The notes under the pieces were generated by a model. It did no database searches, had not been told where the DNA came from, and was given only the letters and a program-made list of their open reading frames with translations. DNA of 64,000 nt, from assembly GCA_027559495.1 (NCBI GenBank), contig JAMXSV010000004.1:547001-611000 (forward strand), read 5' to 3'. The position numbers and the translations under genes are program-made. Every line of letters starts with the position of its first letter. The stretch's first letter is position 1. Positions 44,612 to 55,185 of the stretch are shown piece after piece. The stretch is from Aurifilum marmelostoma (lineage: Eukaryota > Ascomycota > Sordariomycetes > Diaporthales > Cryphonectriaceae).

Positions 44612-46159
44612 TCAGTCACTCTCCGATGAGACAGGTCCATCGACCGGCTTCGGTGTCCAGGTCAGCTTCCACACCAGCAGCCTTGGGCCCATCCTCCTCT
44701 TGATCAGAGCCTCTCTTTTCTGGCAAGTGTCGCAGTCATCTACAGGGTTCTCGAGAATCGTCCCGCACGCCGGGCAATCGAAAGCCCAGTGGTGAGGCAT
44801 GCCGCGCCAGCTCATCTTCTCCGGCTCCCCGTCGCAGACGAGGTGGGCCGCCACCTCGTTGTTGTCCTTGATCAGCCAGTGGCGCCACGTCATGATCTCA
44901 AAGCGCCACATCCGTGCGAGCGCCACAATTTCCTCCATTTGGTCCTTCCTTTCCTCGGAAGTCTCGAAGGAGATTGTCAGCTTCTTGAGGTTGGCCATGA
45001 TGCGGAACATGCTGCCGATGGAGCCGGTCTCAAAAGGGGACTGCGGATCGTCACCCGGAGCAGCACGCGACTGCCACCTCATTCTGCCCATCCGTGCGAA
45101 CCTCCAGACGTCGGAATGGTGCATATCAATGCTGTTGACAAAGGTGTTGTCGAACCATGCAAACCAGTCGCAGCGCCGCAGTGTGATATGCAGCTCCTCG
45201 AGGTCGTGAAGCATCCGCCAGACAGGCTCCACGGGGCCTTGACCAGTGGTGAGAAGGTGCTTTAAGTGCTCGTAGCACTGAGCGCCTAGCACGGTACCGT
45301 TGTTCAGCAAGCGGGCATCACGGCTGGCCGTGGCCAGCTCAGTCAAGCAGTACTGTGTAATTATCATCATTGTGTTAGTATGTAGTTATATACGTATATC
45401 TCGGCCTTGGAATGGTCTTCGTCCCACCTCTCCGTGGCAGAAGCAAGGGAAGTAGAAGAAGGAAAAGATAAGAGAGGGCACTACAATACTTACAATGTCG
45501 AAAAGATTCGAATACAGGCGCATAGAACGCACCTGACCCATGTCTGTCTGTCCACCATCCTCCTGCAGGGCCCGGATGAAGGAGCGCAGGTGCTTGCCGC
45601 CCACAAAAGACGGCGGCTGGTGTTGCCAAAGAACAATCTCCTTCTGCCTGGCCAGAAATTGGTGCGCGTCGTGGTAGATACGCCGGCAGGTGAGAAGCAG
45701 GTTCTTCCCAGAGTAGCGGTTCTTCACGGCGGTCTCTGGGCGATACCAGTCGTGGGTCTTGGGCGACAGCACCCCGATCAGCGCAGGCTCTTCGCCTGCC
45801 TCCTCGGTCGTCCCGGTCGGCACAGCATTGCTCGATTCTGCTTCATCATCGTGTGGTCCACCGTCAGGCGGCTCGTGATAGGAGCGGACGCTATGTTCGT
45901 GGGCCGTAACCCCTTGAGGTAATGGAGTGGTGACGACGTCTGGGGAAAGGGCATATTCATAGATCAGATCCGTGATCTCCTGCGGCATGCCTTTGAACAA
46001 CGGAGACTCCTCTTGACTATTGGTCCGCTTCGAATCGTAGGTTCCTGGAAGCCAAGTCTCTAGACGAGTCGCCATTTGAGCCAGCTTCTTTGTTTGTTGA
46101 TTATGGTGGAACCGCAGATGCTGCTCCGGCCTGGCTACAGAGTTCATAAAGTGAAACAT
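44612..46159 (-). CDS. F-box-like fungal protein with zinc-ribbon-like C-terminus, about 468 aa
   Basis: Two exons: 46159-45494 and 45352-44612, joined LFDI|YCLTEL (141-nt intron). LFKGMPQEITDLIYEYAL (about 54-71) is the helix pattern seen in fungal F-box-like or 2EXR-type proteins. A long Asp/Glu/Gly linker, GKNLLLTCRRIYHDAHQFL and leucine-rich segments follow. Near the C-terminus is C-P-A-C-x10-C-D-T-C, a zinc-ribbon-like arrangement. Start at 46159 gives a Met that leads into the motif region; further in-frame sequence upstream lacks similarity. Probably a substrate adaptor, though this is inferred from the F-box-like helix alone. Intron retains the GTAAGT...ACACAG signals. Confidence 0.75.
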
Positions 46160-46828
46160 CTTCGTCCAGGAAGAGTATGTTTTGGTTTTCTTCGTGTGCG
46201 TGTGTGTGTTGCAACTTATAGGTGAGTATAGGGGTTTCCTAAAAAAGTGTTTGGAATTCACTCGTAGACGGACTGTGGGATGAAGGGGGGGGGAGGGGGT
46301 AAGGCAAAGCAGTAGGAACACAAAGAAGAGGAAGGAGAGAGGGAAGCGTCTGAGGAGGTGGGAGGGCGGGGATACCAGTATCTCGAGACACGGGCGTATG
46401 CATGGACACAAGAGAGGTTGGGCACATACGGCATCAAAAGACCGTGAGCGAAGGGCAGGTTATGAGACACTGTGGAGCCCTGAGCTGCCTGTTCAAGGGG
46501 GGCCGCTGCCGTTGTTGCTTCTGCTGCTTACCTCGCGACGAAGCGATGTAGCTATATGAGCCGATCTAGGCCTCCAGAACAGGTCAGGCGTCAAGGACAG
46601 CAGCCTCCTACTGGACGGAAAGATTGGGCGGCAGTCAAATAAATTAATCCGATGGCTAACAGACAAAATTTGCTTCATGCTGTGTAACCATCGGAATCAC
46701 ACTGCACTATCACTTACAGTACAAGAAAGCTGATGACGTGTCAGTGGCTCGCCCGACATTTCACACACCCTACTGAGAGATAGAATCTCGCATGTACGTA
46801 CTGATGAGAGGGATGGGGCGGGAAAGAT

Positions 46829-46839
46829 GGGGGGGGGGG
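46829..46839 (+). repeat. G11 homopolymer
   Basis: Eleven consecutive G in the intergenic region; one of several similar tracts in this window (46285, 55852, 57349, 57528, 57543). Confidence 0.6.
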
Positions 46840-47221
46840 GTCGGCTGCGAAGTGAGGAATAAGAAAGGGGAAAAGCGAATGAGACGCCGCCGCAAATAGG
46901 ACTTTTGATGTCAAACTCACGCAACATTCTCAACGCCACCGACTATACCCACATTTCAGTATCGGAAAGTAAGACAAGACCAACAGAGACCTGCGTAGGC
47001 CCGCGCTACGTTATTGGGATGGCCCGCGTATGCAGAACGAATATCCTGTGCACACCGTGAACTATGCGCAGCCTGTCGGATGCTGCCAACAAATCGCATC
47101 CTCTATCGTTTGTTTTTCCTCGCAGATCTCCTCGGAAAGACGGAAAGCTTCTGACCTTGGACAAATATTGTTCATATTGATCAGGTTCTCGCATCTTCTC
47201 ACGCTGTGCTCAGAGGAGCGG

Positions 47222-47300
47222 GGGCACACACTCCCACACACTCACGCTTGCACACTCTCACACTCCCATATATTCATACGCACACACAATCGTACACACC
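47222..47300 (+). repeat. CA-rich simple repeat leader
   Basis: Interrupted CACA and CTCACA units directly before the ATG of the 47307 gene, probably in its 5' UTR. Confidence 0.6.
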
Positions 47301-47306
47301 GACAAG

Positions 47307-48920
47307 ATGACAGAGGAACAAGAAGACGCTCTAACATGTGTCCCAAGCGTATACAGACCGGAGCATTCTCTAGACATCTATGCGCCTGTGTACCCGTCTG
47401 AGCCTGATGGGCATGTCGCAGAGTTAGCCAACATCTTCACAGCCTTGATTAAGCTTTTGATCGACATGCACTATCTGCCGCCCTCTTCCGTCTCGTTCCC
47501 GCCCCATCAGCACACTCCCCTGGACCGCTTCTATCCAGCCAGGCTCGGGCTTAGCAACAACGTCGTCTCCCTCCTGCAGATGATCCCCCAACGAAACGCC
47601 GACGCCGACGTCAGGTGGAGCTTCGGTAACGACCTTGGGAAATTTGTCCTCGGTGGCCGGATGCTGCAGGATCTGCGCGGGAGCTACAATATGGATGAGA
47701 CCTGGTCTTGTGTCTGCGTCGACCCGTTCGATGTCATCAAAGATCTGCTGAAGTGCCCTGAGCCCAGGACTAGGGAGGAGGAGGAGGAAGATGGTCCGAT
47801 GGCCGACGCCCACCACAACCATCACTCCGGGAGGGGTTGGGACCATGAGCTCGGGCCCTACATGAGACCCTGGTATTGTCCGCTGAGCGATATGGGAAGC
47901 TGCGGCAGCGTGATGGTGCTCGACACCACGACGTGGAAGATCTGGGTCGTCGACCCCCGTCGGGGCATATCGACGGACCCCTTCTTCAACGAGACGGAGA
48001 GACGCTCCGCCAGCCACGATCTTTATCCGAATCAACATGACCTCAGGCGATACCCCAGCCGTCCCGCTATCGAGTTTTTCACGGATGTCATCCGGCGCTT
48101 CGAGAGCCTGGAGTGGATGCCTGGTGGGCTGTGTTCACCACAGAACAGGGATGTCCCGTACGACGTTTTCAAAACCATGTACAGAGACGCTGGCTGGCCT
48201 GATAAATTCAACCCCATCCGCTTCGAAACCTTGCTGCGGAACTTCCAGCCCGGGTTTGTCATCGCGGAGCCCTTCACGCCGTCCCCCGAGTCTGGGGTGC
48301 AAAGGGCCAAAAGTGTCTGTCTAAGGCTTTATGAGGCCCTGGCCGATGTAGAAGAGCTCGTTGACCGCGCGATCGTCCTACTCCAGATCCAACTCTGCCT
48401 GGTGGACGAGAGCACACCATATGAAGAACGTGGCTTCCTGACATTTCACGAGAAAACCTACAGCGACATAGTCTTCCCCCCTGAACGACGCTGGAGAGAT
48501 GATCAGGGCAAACTGGCGAGTGAAGCTGTCTTTCGCAGGAAGGATCTCAAAGATCTTCGAGAACATAGCGGCAGGTATGCGTTGCCTGGGTGGTTGGGTG
48601 TCTCGGATGGAGAGATGGACCTGCTCTATGAGGCCAAGAAGACAGATGAAGAAAGGCTCATTGCTGAGTTGTTGGCAAAGTCAAGAGACGATAGTCCGCG
48701 GGAGAGAAGAAGGCGACAGTATGAGACAACAAAGAGAGCCGCGGCTCGGGTCCCAGATGAACTGTTACAACGCTTCGTGAGGGAGACTGCTGAAGGCGTC
48801 AGGGAGAATGGCCGGACTGTCTTGGGCAGCGGAAACCGGATGCAGGACGTGCTCAGTGTACTCCAGGCGAACATGGACTACTCGACAGTGGAAAATCAGA
48901 TTGCCACCCGTCTGATGTAA
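47307..48920 (+). CDS. uncharacterised fungal protein, 537 aa
   Basis: Single-exon frame with clean coding character and no recognised domain. Visible features: an N-terminal ALIKLLIDMHYLPPSS helix; a His/Asp-rich insert near 165-182 (DAHHNHHSGRGWDHE); then RPWYCPLSDMGSCGSVMVLDTTTWKIWVVDPRRG; ELVDRAIVLLQIQLCLVD; and a strongly charged C-terminal helix region (ERLIAELLAKSRDD...RERRRRQYETTKRAAARV). The ATG is preceded by a CA-rich leader. It is not convincingly an NTPase, kinase or transporter. Likely a real conserved fungal gene of unknown role. Confidence 0.75.
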   Translation: MTEEQEDALTCVPSVYRPEHSLDIYAPVYPSEPDGHVAELANIFTALIKLLIDMHYLPPSSVSFPPHQHTPLDRFYPARLGLSNNVVSLLQMIPQRNADADVRWSFGNDLGKFVLGGRMLQDLRGSYNMDETWSCVCVDPFDVIKDLLKCPEPRTREEEEEDGPMADAHHNHHSGRGWDHELGPYMRPWYCPLSDMGSCGSVMVLDTTTWKIWVVDPRRGISTDPFFNETERRSASHDLYPNQHDLRRYPSRPAIEFFTDVIRRFESLEWMPGGLCSPQNRDVPYDVFKTMYRDAGWPDKFNPIRFETLLRNFQPGFVIAEPFTPSPESGVQRAKSVCLRLYEALADVEELVDRAIVLLQIQLCLVDESTPYEERGFLTFHEKTYSDIVFPPERRWRDDQGKLASEAVFRRKDLKDLREHSGRYALPGWLGVSDGEMDLLYEAKKTDEERLIAELLAKSRDDSPRERRRRQYETTKRAAARVPDELLQRFVRETAEGVRENGRTVLGSGNRMQDVLSVLQANMDYSTVENQIATRLM

Positions 48921-49168
48921 AACCGTGGTAGGCTGCTGATAGGGCGGTGATGATGGGTGACATTGCTACCCAAGGGAACGGTCGACGCGATTCGCTGTGA
49001 GGGATACGGAGAGGATATAGGGCCGGTGTGATATTCTATTCACCACCGTGTAATTGACTCACTGGCAGTACCAGTGATTCTGGATAGAAAATATTAAGGC
49101 CCAAGGATAGGAGGAGAACGTGATCCTAATTGACAAGCCTGTCATCCTAGCCTACTGAGAAGACGATC
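48921..49168. other. short convergent intergenic region
   Basis: About 250 nt between convergent genes; nothing seen. Confidence 0.6.
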
Positions 49169-52100
49169 CTAGACTATATCCATGATGCGTGTACGCCTCG
49201 AACCCGTGTTGTTGCTATTGTTGTTGCTGTTGCTGTTCAGATCCTGATAGACAGCAAGCATTCCGGTCTGCTGATGAGAATGAGGTGTTGGCAACGCCGG
49301 AGTCATGCTTGGTGTGTCCGGTGAGATGGACGTGTCGTCGATGACAGCGGCTCGTCTTGTTGCCTGTCGCCTTTCGTGGGCGTCCCTGGCCATCTGTTCC
49401 GAGCGACGCCGGACCCATTCCTGTTCCTTTTCCTTCTTCCTCGAGCGGTCCATGTATCGGTCCCTCAGACCTCTGATTGTCAGGTCGCCCGGCGCGAATA
49501 GTCGGTACATGCCAAACTTGATATAAACCCATCTGAACAGATCGCGAGACATTCTCCCGGGACTGCCAAAGGCGGTGTAGTACGTGATGGCTACTATGCC
49601 GAAAGACATAGGAACTGCCGTTGTCACCACTTGTCAATGATCACATGTCGATAAGAGAAAAAGAATATAGAAGAAAAGGTGGGAAGGGTGAGCTCCTCTT
49701 ACTCATCCACTTGAACTGCTCACCCAACGTCATTGGGGCTTCTGGACCTGCAATCTCCTTATTATTCATGCCAAAGACGCTCGATATGAACGACATCGGG
49801 AGCTAGTTCGTCGCATTAATGTTAGGATGATCATGAGCAGACAGAGAGAGTAGATAAAACCAGGGGGATCTGGAGAACCTGTTCAGCGTACAAAAACCAC
49901 AGTCACAACCGTGAAGACAAGAAGCGTGACATTCTGCCGCTGCGTATCCTCTCCTTGCCTCATGGATTGCCATGCCTGCACGACGGTTACTTGCTGTTGT
50001 TTCAGCGAGATCAGATAGTCTAACTGTAGCCTCTCGTCAACAAGTGTGTCTATAACGATATCAGCGGTCATTTGATTGCAGAGGGGAAGTGTACACTCGC
50101 GGAGATATCATTAGCCGACCTGCGCATGTCCTCTAGATCGTCCACGTTGCTGCGTATCTCCGCAAGCAATGGGTCGACGTCTGGGGTAGGCCTGCTCCCA
50201 GCGAGTTGTAGCATAGTCTTCTCAAACCTCTCGACCACTTCTTTCTGCTCTATGGCGATACGTAACATGATCTCCAGGTCTCTAACGATGCTCTTAATCT
50301 GCCCCTGCAGTTCGCCTTCTTTGCCAATATCGAGAAATGGCACGATCAGGTCGCTCAGGCCGTTATCAACATCGGTATGAGCGAGTCTAGAGAATATTCT
50401 AGCCCATTCCCAGTATTGCTCGGCGCCAAAAGAGTGTTTGCTTGCCTGTGTGACCATAACGTATATCAGCTTTTTCTTCTTCTTCTTTTCATCATGTACA
50501 CAGGCGCCCTTGTTTGTACTTACCACATCTCGGATGGCTTCCCTGAATATTTGCAAAACTCCTACCTGTCCATCTTGTGGCTAGATATTCCCCGAACAGA
50601 AAAAGAAGAGAAAGATTCAATATGCATTCACACGATCTCATGCATGTTCTTATGGCCATGATAATAATAGAGAGCAATGGCCAGGGCTACGTCGTAAGGG
50701 GTTCCGAAAGGACATGGATATTACTTACCTTGACTGCATACAAAGATGCGCGTGATATTAGTGCTTCTCCTAGAATGATCAAGGCAATATCAAAAGCACT
50801 CTGGCTGTGGCCTTTGCCAGCCTTTATGAACGCATCCCGAATGCTCTTATGTATACCGGGTCCATGGTTAGGCCCTGTCACGTCTCCCTGGTCTGGGAAG
50901 CATGTGATGATGGTCTGGTCATCTAGAATCCACATCCAGAGCTGGTCGATCATCATGACACGAGGAACCTTCCGGACCCTATCCCGCCACTCCTTGGTGA
51001 AGGGATCGACGGAGTGAAAGTCCAGCTGCTTGGGGCGTGTCGCACGGTGCACGACTTGATCCCGAGCGCTGGCATGCCACGACAGGCTGAGCGTCCACTC
51101 GTTTGTCTGCTCCAGTGTGCGCCGCGGGTGAAGCGGAGGGTCCTCGTGTAGGTACTTTTGTATTAGAGACTTCTCGCGATAGGTAGACATTGCCTCGTAT
51201 AACATGGCAGCGTCAAAGAGCACTTGGCCGAGCTCTGTGCCCGCAATCACACGGTTGTGATCGTCTGTAGTGAATATGGACCAGAGAGGAACCTTCCCGA
51301 ACCGTCCGTGCCGCTTCATGATGTTTGCAAAGACTCCAGTGGCTGTCCGTCTCGGGGGTGTGGAGGATCGCCGAGTCGTCATGGGCTTGATTTCTGGAAT
51401 ACCACTGATCGACCTGTTCTCGAGACGCCAGGCCGTGTTGGGCTGTCGGCTCTGCGCGTTGAGAAGCTGGAGGCCTCGATGTCTCACTCTCCTCATACCC
51501 GCCAGCTGACGTTCTCGATGTAGTTTCTCCTTCCTCTGCTTTTCTGTCTCCTTGTGTATGGTCTCCGAGATCTTGGTCTGGTGGCGTGCAGTATCCCAGT
51601 GCAGGTAAGGCATCTTTTCGGGACAGTTGCTGTTAGTAGTTTCATCTACGTTTGACTTCTTTGGTTATTGTATCGACTGCATCAATCTTACAAACAACGC
51701 AATGCCATCCGTTCCTTCCACGGGAAGAAGAGGTTCCACCTGTTAGCGTGATGCAGTGCCGCTCTTCACTTGTGATTCTCTCACCTGAGGATGTAGAAAC
51801 AGCTTCGCACGTTGGTCTCAGGTACTTGCCAGTCACCGTCGATGCCTGCTGTTGACTCTTCCAATGCTTTTGTTCCAAGATAGAACGGTGAACCTGTATG
51901 TTCCCGGGCTCCAGGTCTTCGGGTGCAGCATGGGTAGGGAGATTCGCGCCTCTGCTTTGCGGAGGATCAAGAGAAACGGCCTTGTTTCTCAGGTATCGGG
52001 CGATCGCGCGCTGCCAAGTTCAACATGATAATAGTCAATCTTCTGCACGTGAATATCTAGACTTTCTGAATTGCAAGTGATATGAAAATTGGACTGTACT

Positions 52101-52806
52101 TACCTCAGCCCACTATTAGTGGAAGAACAAAGTGATGCGTTAGTCTCTAGGCTTTGCTGTTAAGACCTTTTTTCTCGCAGTTCGAATAACTCACAAGCAT
52201 GTTGTTCGACGGAAAGTGAAAATAGTTGATAGTGCTTTCAGGCGCATTTAGTGGGTTGTCGTCCTCCACGCCGTAAATGAGGTCCTGGACGGAAATTCTG
52301 TAACATGGGAACTGCTCTTGAAACCTCGAGTCCATAGTCTCATGAACCGGCCGTCCATTTCTGAATCGAACAAAGTAGGCATTGGTATCGAGATCCGGAT
52401 TATACTCTCCTCCACGAGCGGAGATATGGACATCTTTTTGCGCGATACCGTTCGTGGCGAAGTGTAGCGTTCGGAGCTGTCGGACCTGATCGATTCCCTC
52501 CTGGAAGCTCTTGGTATCCCTCCACCTCTCCATGCTGCTCGTCAGGTTCTGTACCAAGGTACGGCCCTCCCCTATGTCGTTGAACAGCGCGTTGCGAAGG
52601 TACTGAATCCGCTGAAGTTTGGCTTGAACTTGTCTTGCCTGGTTGGCGCTGAGCGAGGCGAGATACTCTTCGCGCTGGAAGAACTGCTCGCAGCCTAGAT
52701 AATGGAGAAGGAAATCTCGCGGTTTATGGCGCTCGGCGCTCAGACAAGACGGAATTATGTCATGATCTTCCAGACGGAGCAGGAGCTCCACGAAGTTGGC
52801 GGGCAT
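49169..52806 (-). CDS. fungal CorA-like membrane protein, about 954 aa, ten exons including a 9-nt microexon
   Basis: Large CorA-like (magnesium-transporter-type) protein. Exons on the minus strand: 52806-52195, 52112-52104, 52010-51785, 51714-51692, 51613-50729, 50565-50524, 50445-50097, 50049-49892, 49802-49703, 49629-49169; total 2865 nt, all phases closed. Exon 2 is 9 nt (WAE) and exon 4 is 23 nt. The joined protein reads NNML|WAE|RAIARYL and ...GIALF|MPYLHWDT, both usual in fungal CorA-like proteins. The C-terminal core has LMIDQLWMWIL-type and coiled segments (residues 480-700), then the GMN motif in SSVFGMNNKE (779-781) and a second helix ITYYTAF. The Asn/Ser-rich end is low complexity. 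Mg2+ transport is not certain; many such fungal proteins carry large soluble N-terminal parts and unknown function. Confidence 0.8.
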
Positions 52807-54121
52807 CGGGCGCCTCGAAATGTCGACAAGTAGTTAGGTATCAAAGAAGCAAGTCAGGCAACCGAGTCTTTCCTATTGCTTGGGTGGAGACTCATCGAGA
52901 GTTGTGTCAGAGTTTCAGAGTTTCCGAGGCCACCGAACAAAGTTGAAAATGGCATGCTGGAAAGTGTAGCAGTGTTCGGACTCTCATAATAGGCCTTGCT
53001 CATCCAACCATCGCTCGGCTGGCTAAAATGACCTGGGATCGTGTGGCAGGAGGGCTCTCAACCAACCGGATGCGTATTATTACGAGGCGTCGCGTCTTAC
53101 AGGAGGCTGAATCAGATTTGTTGCTTCGATGCAAGGTGGTCTCGCCAGCTTTTTGTATGGCAGATTTCACGCGTTGGCCTCGTGCAACCACATACGGCCA
53201 ACACTTGAAGTCTGACCCTTGGCCCGGCACGGCGTCAGAATGTTGGTTCTCGGGCATCACATGACAAGTCTATATCCTCACACGTATCAGACTAGTGAAG
53301 CTACTAGATACCATAAAGGATCTTCACTTGACACATTCGCCAAAATCTCCTCGGTCATCCGCAACTGCTAGAAGAGCACAGCAGTTCAAGTCTCCGAGAG
53401 TTGTGTTTCCAGAGGATCTCGGAAACATCAATTATATGTGGGTGAGGGGAGAGGGGGCTTCGATAATCTGCGCCAGTCTAGAGAGCATGTCAAACCGGAA
53501 TGAAGGTAGCTGGCACATCCACTACTCCAGTAGACAAGGCTACCCCAGCCTCTGCGTGGCGTTCTGTTTCGACGCAAGACATCAAGGTGAGATGGCTGGG
53601 AGCACAGCCCAGCAACCTGGAGTCTGGGTCAGATGTTTGACACACGTGCATCGAGGAAGGACAATTCTGACAGCGGTCACGTCTTACAGGAAAATTAGGA
53701 TCTCCGCCTAGGTGCTCTATAACTTCTTAACGGCGACGTCAAGGATGCTGGTGTGTGACAAGCGAAACCGAATATTCTCGGCTGATTTCTTGTCTTTTTT
53801 CTGCTTGTCTTATATCTACGGCGTCATCAGTACACGGCAGCGTAGTACGTCTCAAAGCACCGTCCGTTAGAGTATGTGGAATATTCTGGCCGTATGATCC
53901 GGGTCTGGCGCCTTCTCGGATAGGCGGAATCGAGGTTTGGAGTGGACAAAGCAAAGTACACAACAGTTTAGAGTCGACTTTGTTTTCTGATCCTCTAAAA
54001 CAAAAGTAATGCACCACCGCAGCAAAGCCCGGAAAGTGAAATTGCAGAATGGGATTGCCGTTTATTGACGAAATATTGACATGCGGATCTCTTCAAAGAC
54101 ACAAACTCTGGGACAATCTTC
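52807..54121. other. intergenic between the CorA-like and UstYa-like genes
   Basis: 1.3 kb with no supported gene. A plus-strand frame near 53295-53711 begins with GTG and lacks recognisable features. Confidence 0.5.
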
Positions 54122-55185
54122 CTAGTCATCTAGTGGTAGAATATTTCGTGCTCCCTCATCGACTTGCCCTGCGCAGATCAGTGAGTACTCGGCAGTGGCT
54201 CAAACCGAAAAATGTGATGACTACTTACCTTGGAGGTATTTCTTAACTTGGTCGTAGTTCTTACAAACTGAGAGCTTGTCAGGATCTTATCGCCTGAACT
54301 GTGAACATATTCAATCTTACCGTGCAGGCCGTTGAAGGCATTTTCCAGATTCACCTGACCCGGCTGTCCGTTCTCCCCACGCGGCTCGATGGCCAGATCT
54401 CCTGCACACATTGCAGCCTGGCGCATGTAATCGACACAATGGAGAAAATGTGCCTCGTAGTCATTGGCCTCTGGCAGATTGGGCGAGCCTGTCAATACCG
54501 CGGAGAAGATTTTCCCCATAATATACTGGCGAGATGGAGGTAAGGCTCTGTCCCTAACCGTTATGGGAATAGGGGGGAAGACTCACCACACAGTGTAACT
54601 GGTGTGTTACAGAAGTCGAATTATAAATCGATGCGTCTGGGCCGATAAACCCAGCTCCGGCTGCTTTGTCTTAGCTCTCTTACCACCGGTAATTGTGGGC
54701 GACAGAGACATGATTGACCACAGCCCAGACTGACCTGGATAAAGCGTCTCCCATTTGGCCTGGACCCGTGGCTCGAGGAACTCAGACGCGTTCAGAGGCG
54801 TGAATTGGGGATCGGCATTCCAGTTGATGACCTCAGTTGTGACTGCATCATGTTAACAAATTCCGTGTATGTCGAGTGTTGCTGCGAGGGCTCGTGACGA
54901 ACAGGTTGGTTCTTTTCGGGTGTAGTCACCGCCAACTTGAACGCAGCTGTTCACTCGACGACTTGCGGTTGCATCCCATATTATGAGCTGTAGAAGGATG
55001 ATCATGCCGAGCATGAACGTGGTTACGGTCCACCAGTAGTCTCTCAGGATGGAGAGGGGTCCGTTGTTGGGCTTGAGCTCTCGCAGACCTGGCCTGTCCT
55101 TTTCTGGAGCGTCGGCCTCAGAGCTGGCCAGCAGCTCCTCTTGGTCCTCTTCCGGAAATTCGGCGTGAACTCGGTGGGTGAACAT
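54122..55185 (-). CDS. UstYa-family (DUF3328) protein, about 251 aa, both HxxHC motifs present
   Basis: Membrane-anchored oxidase-like protein of the UstYa family, whose members catalyse oxidative cyclisation in fungal RiPP and some other pathways. Six exons: 55185-54903, 54842-54735, 54660-54587, 54525-54321, 54267-54229 and 54168-54122, all closed in frame. One transmembrane helix (about 50-70, YWWTVTTFMLGMIILLQLIIW) follows an acidic N-terminus. The two signature motifs are HQLHC (150-154) and HFLHC (181-185, in AHFLHCVDYMRQAAMCAGD). A conserved CKNYDQVKKYL segment lies in exon 5. Start chosen at ATG 55185; the frame does not extend with family-like sequence. Substrate unknown. No repetitive Kex2-type precursor gene or other RiPP partner was found nearby, so a RiPP role is not supported by context. 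Confidence 0.85.

Larger units (their letters stand above)
46160..47306. other. intergenic with poly-G and CA-rich tracts
   Basis: 1.1 kb. Contains GT-rich sequence near 46197, a G9-A-G5 tract at 46285-46299, G11 at 46829-46839 and a CACA/CTCAC-rich leader at 47222-47300. No supported gene. Confidence 0.5.
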
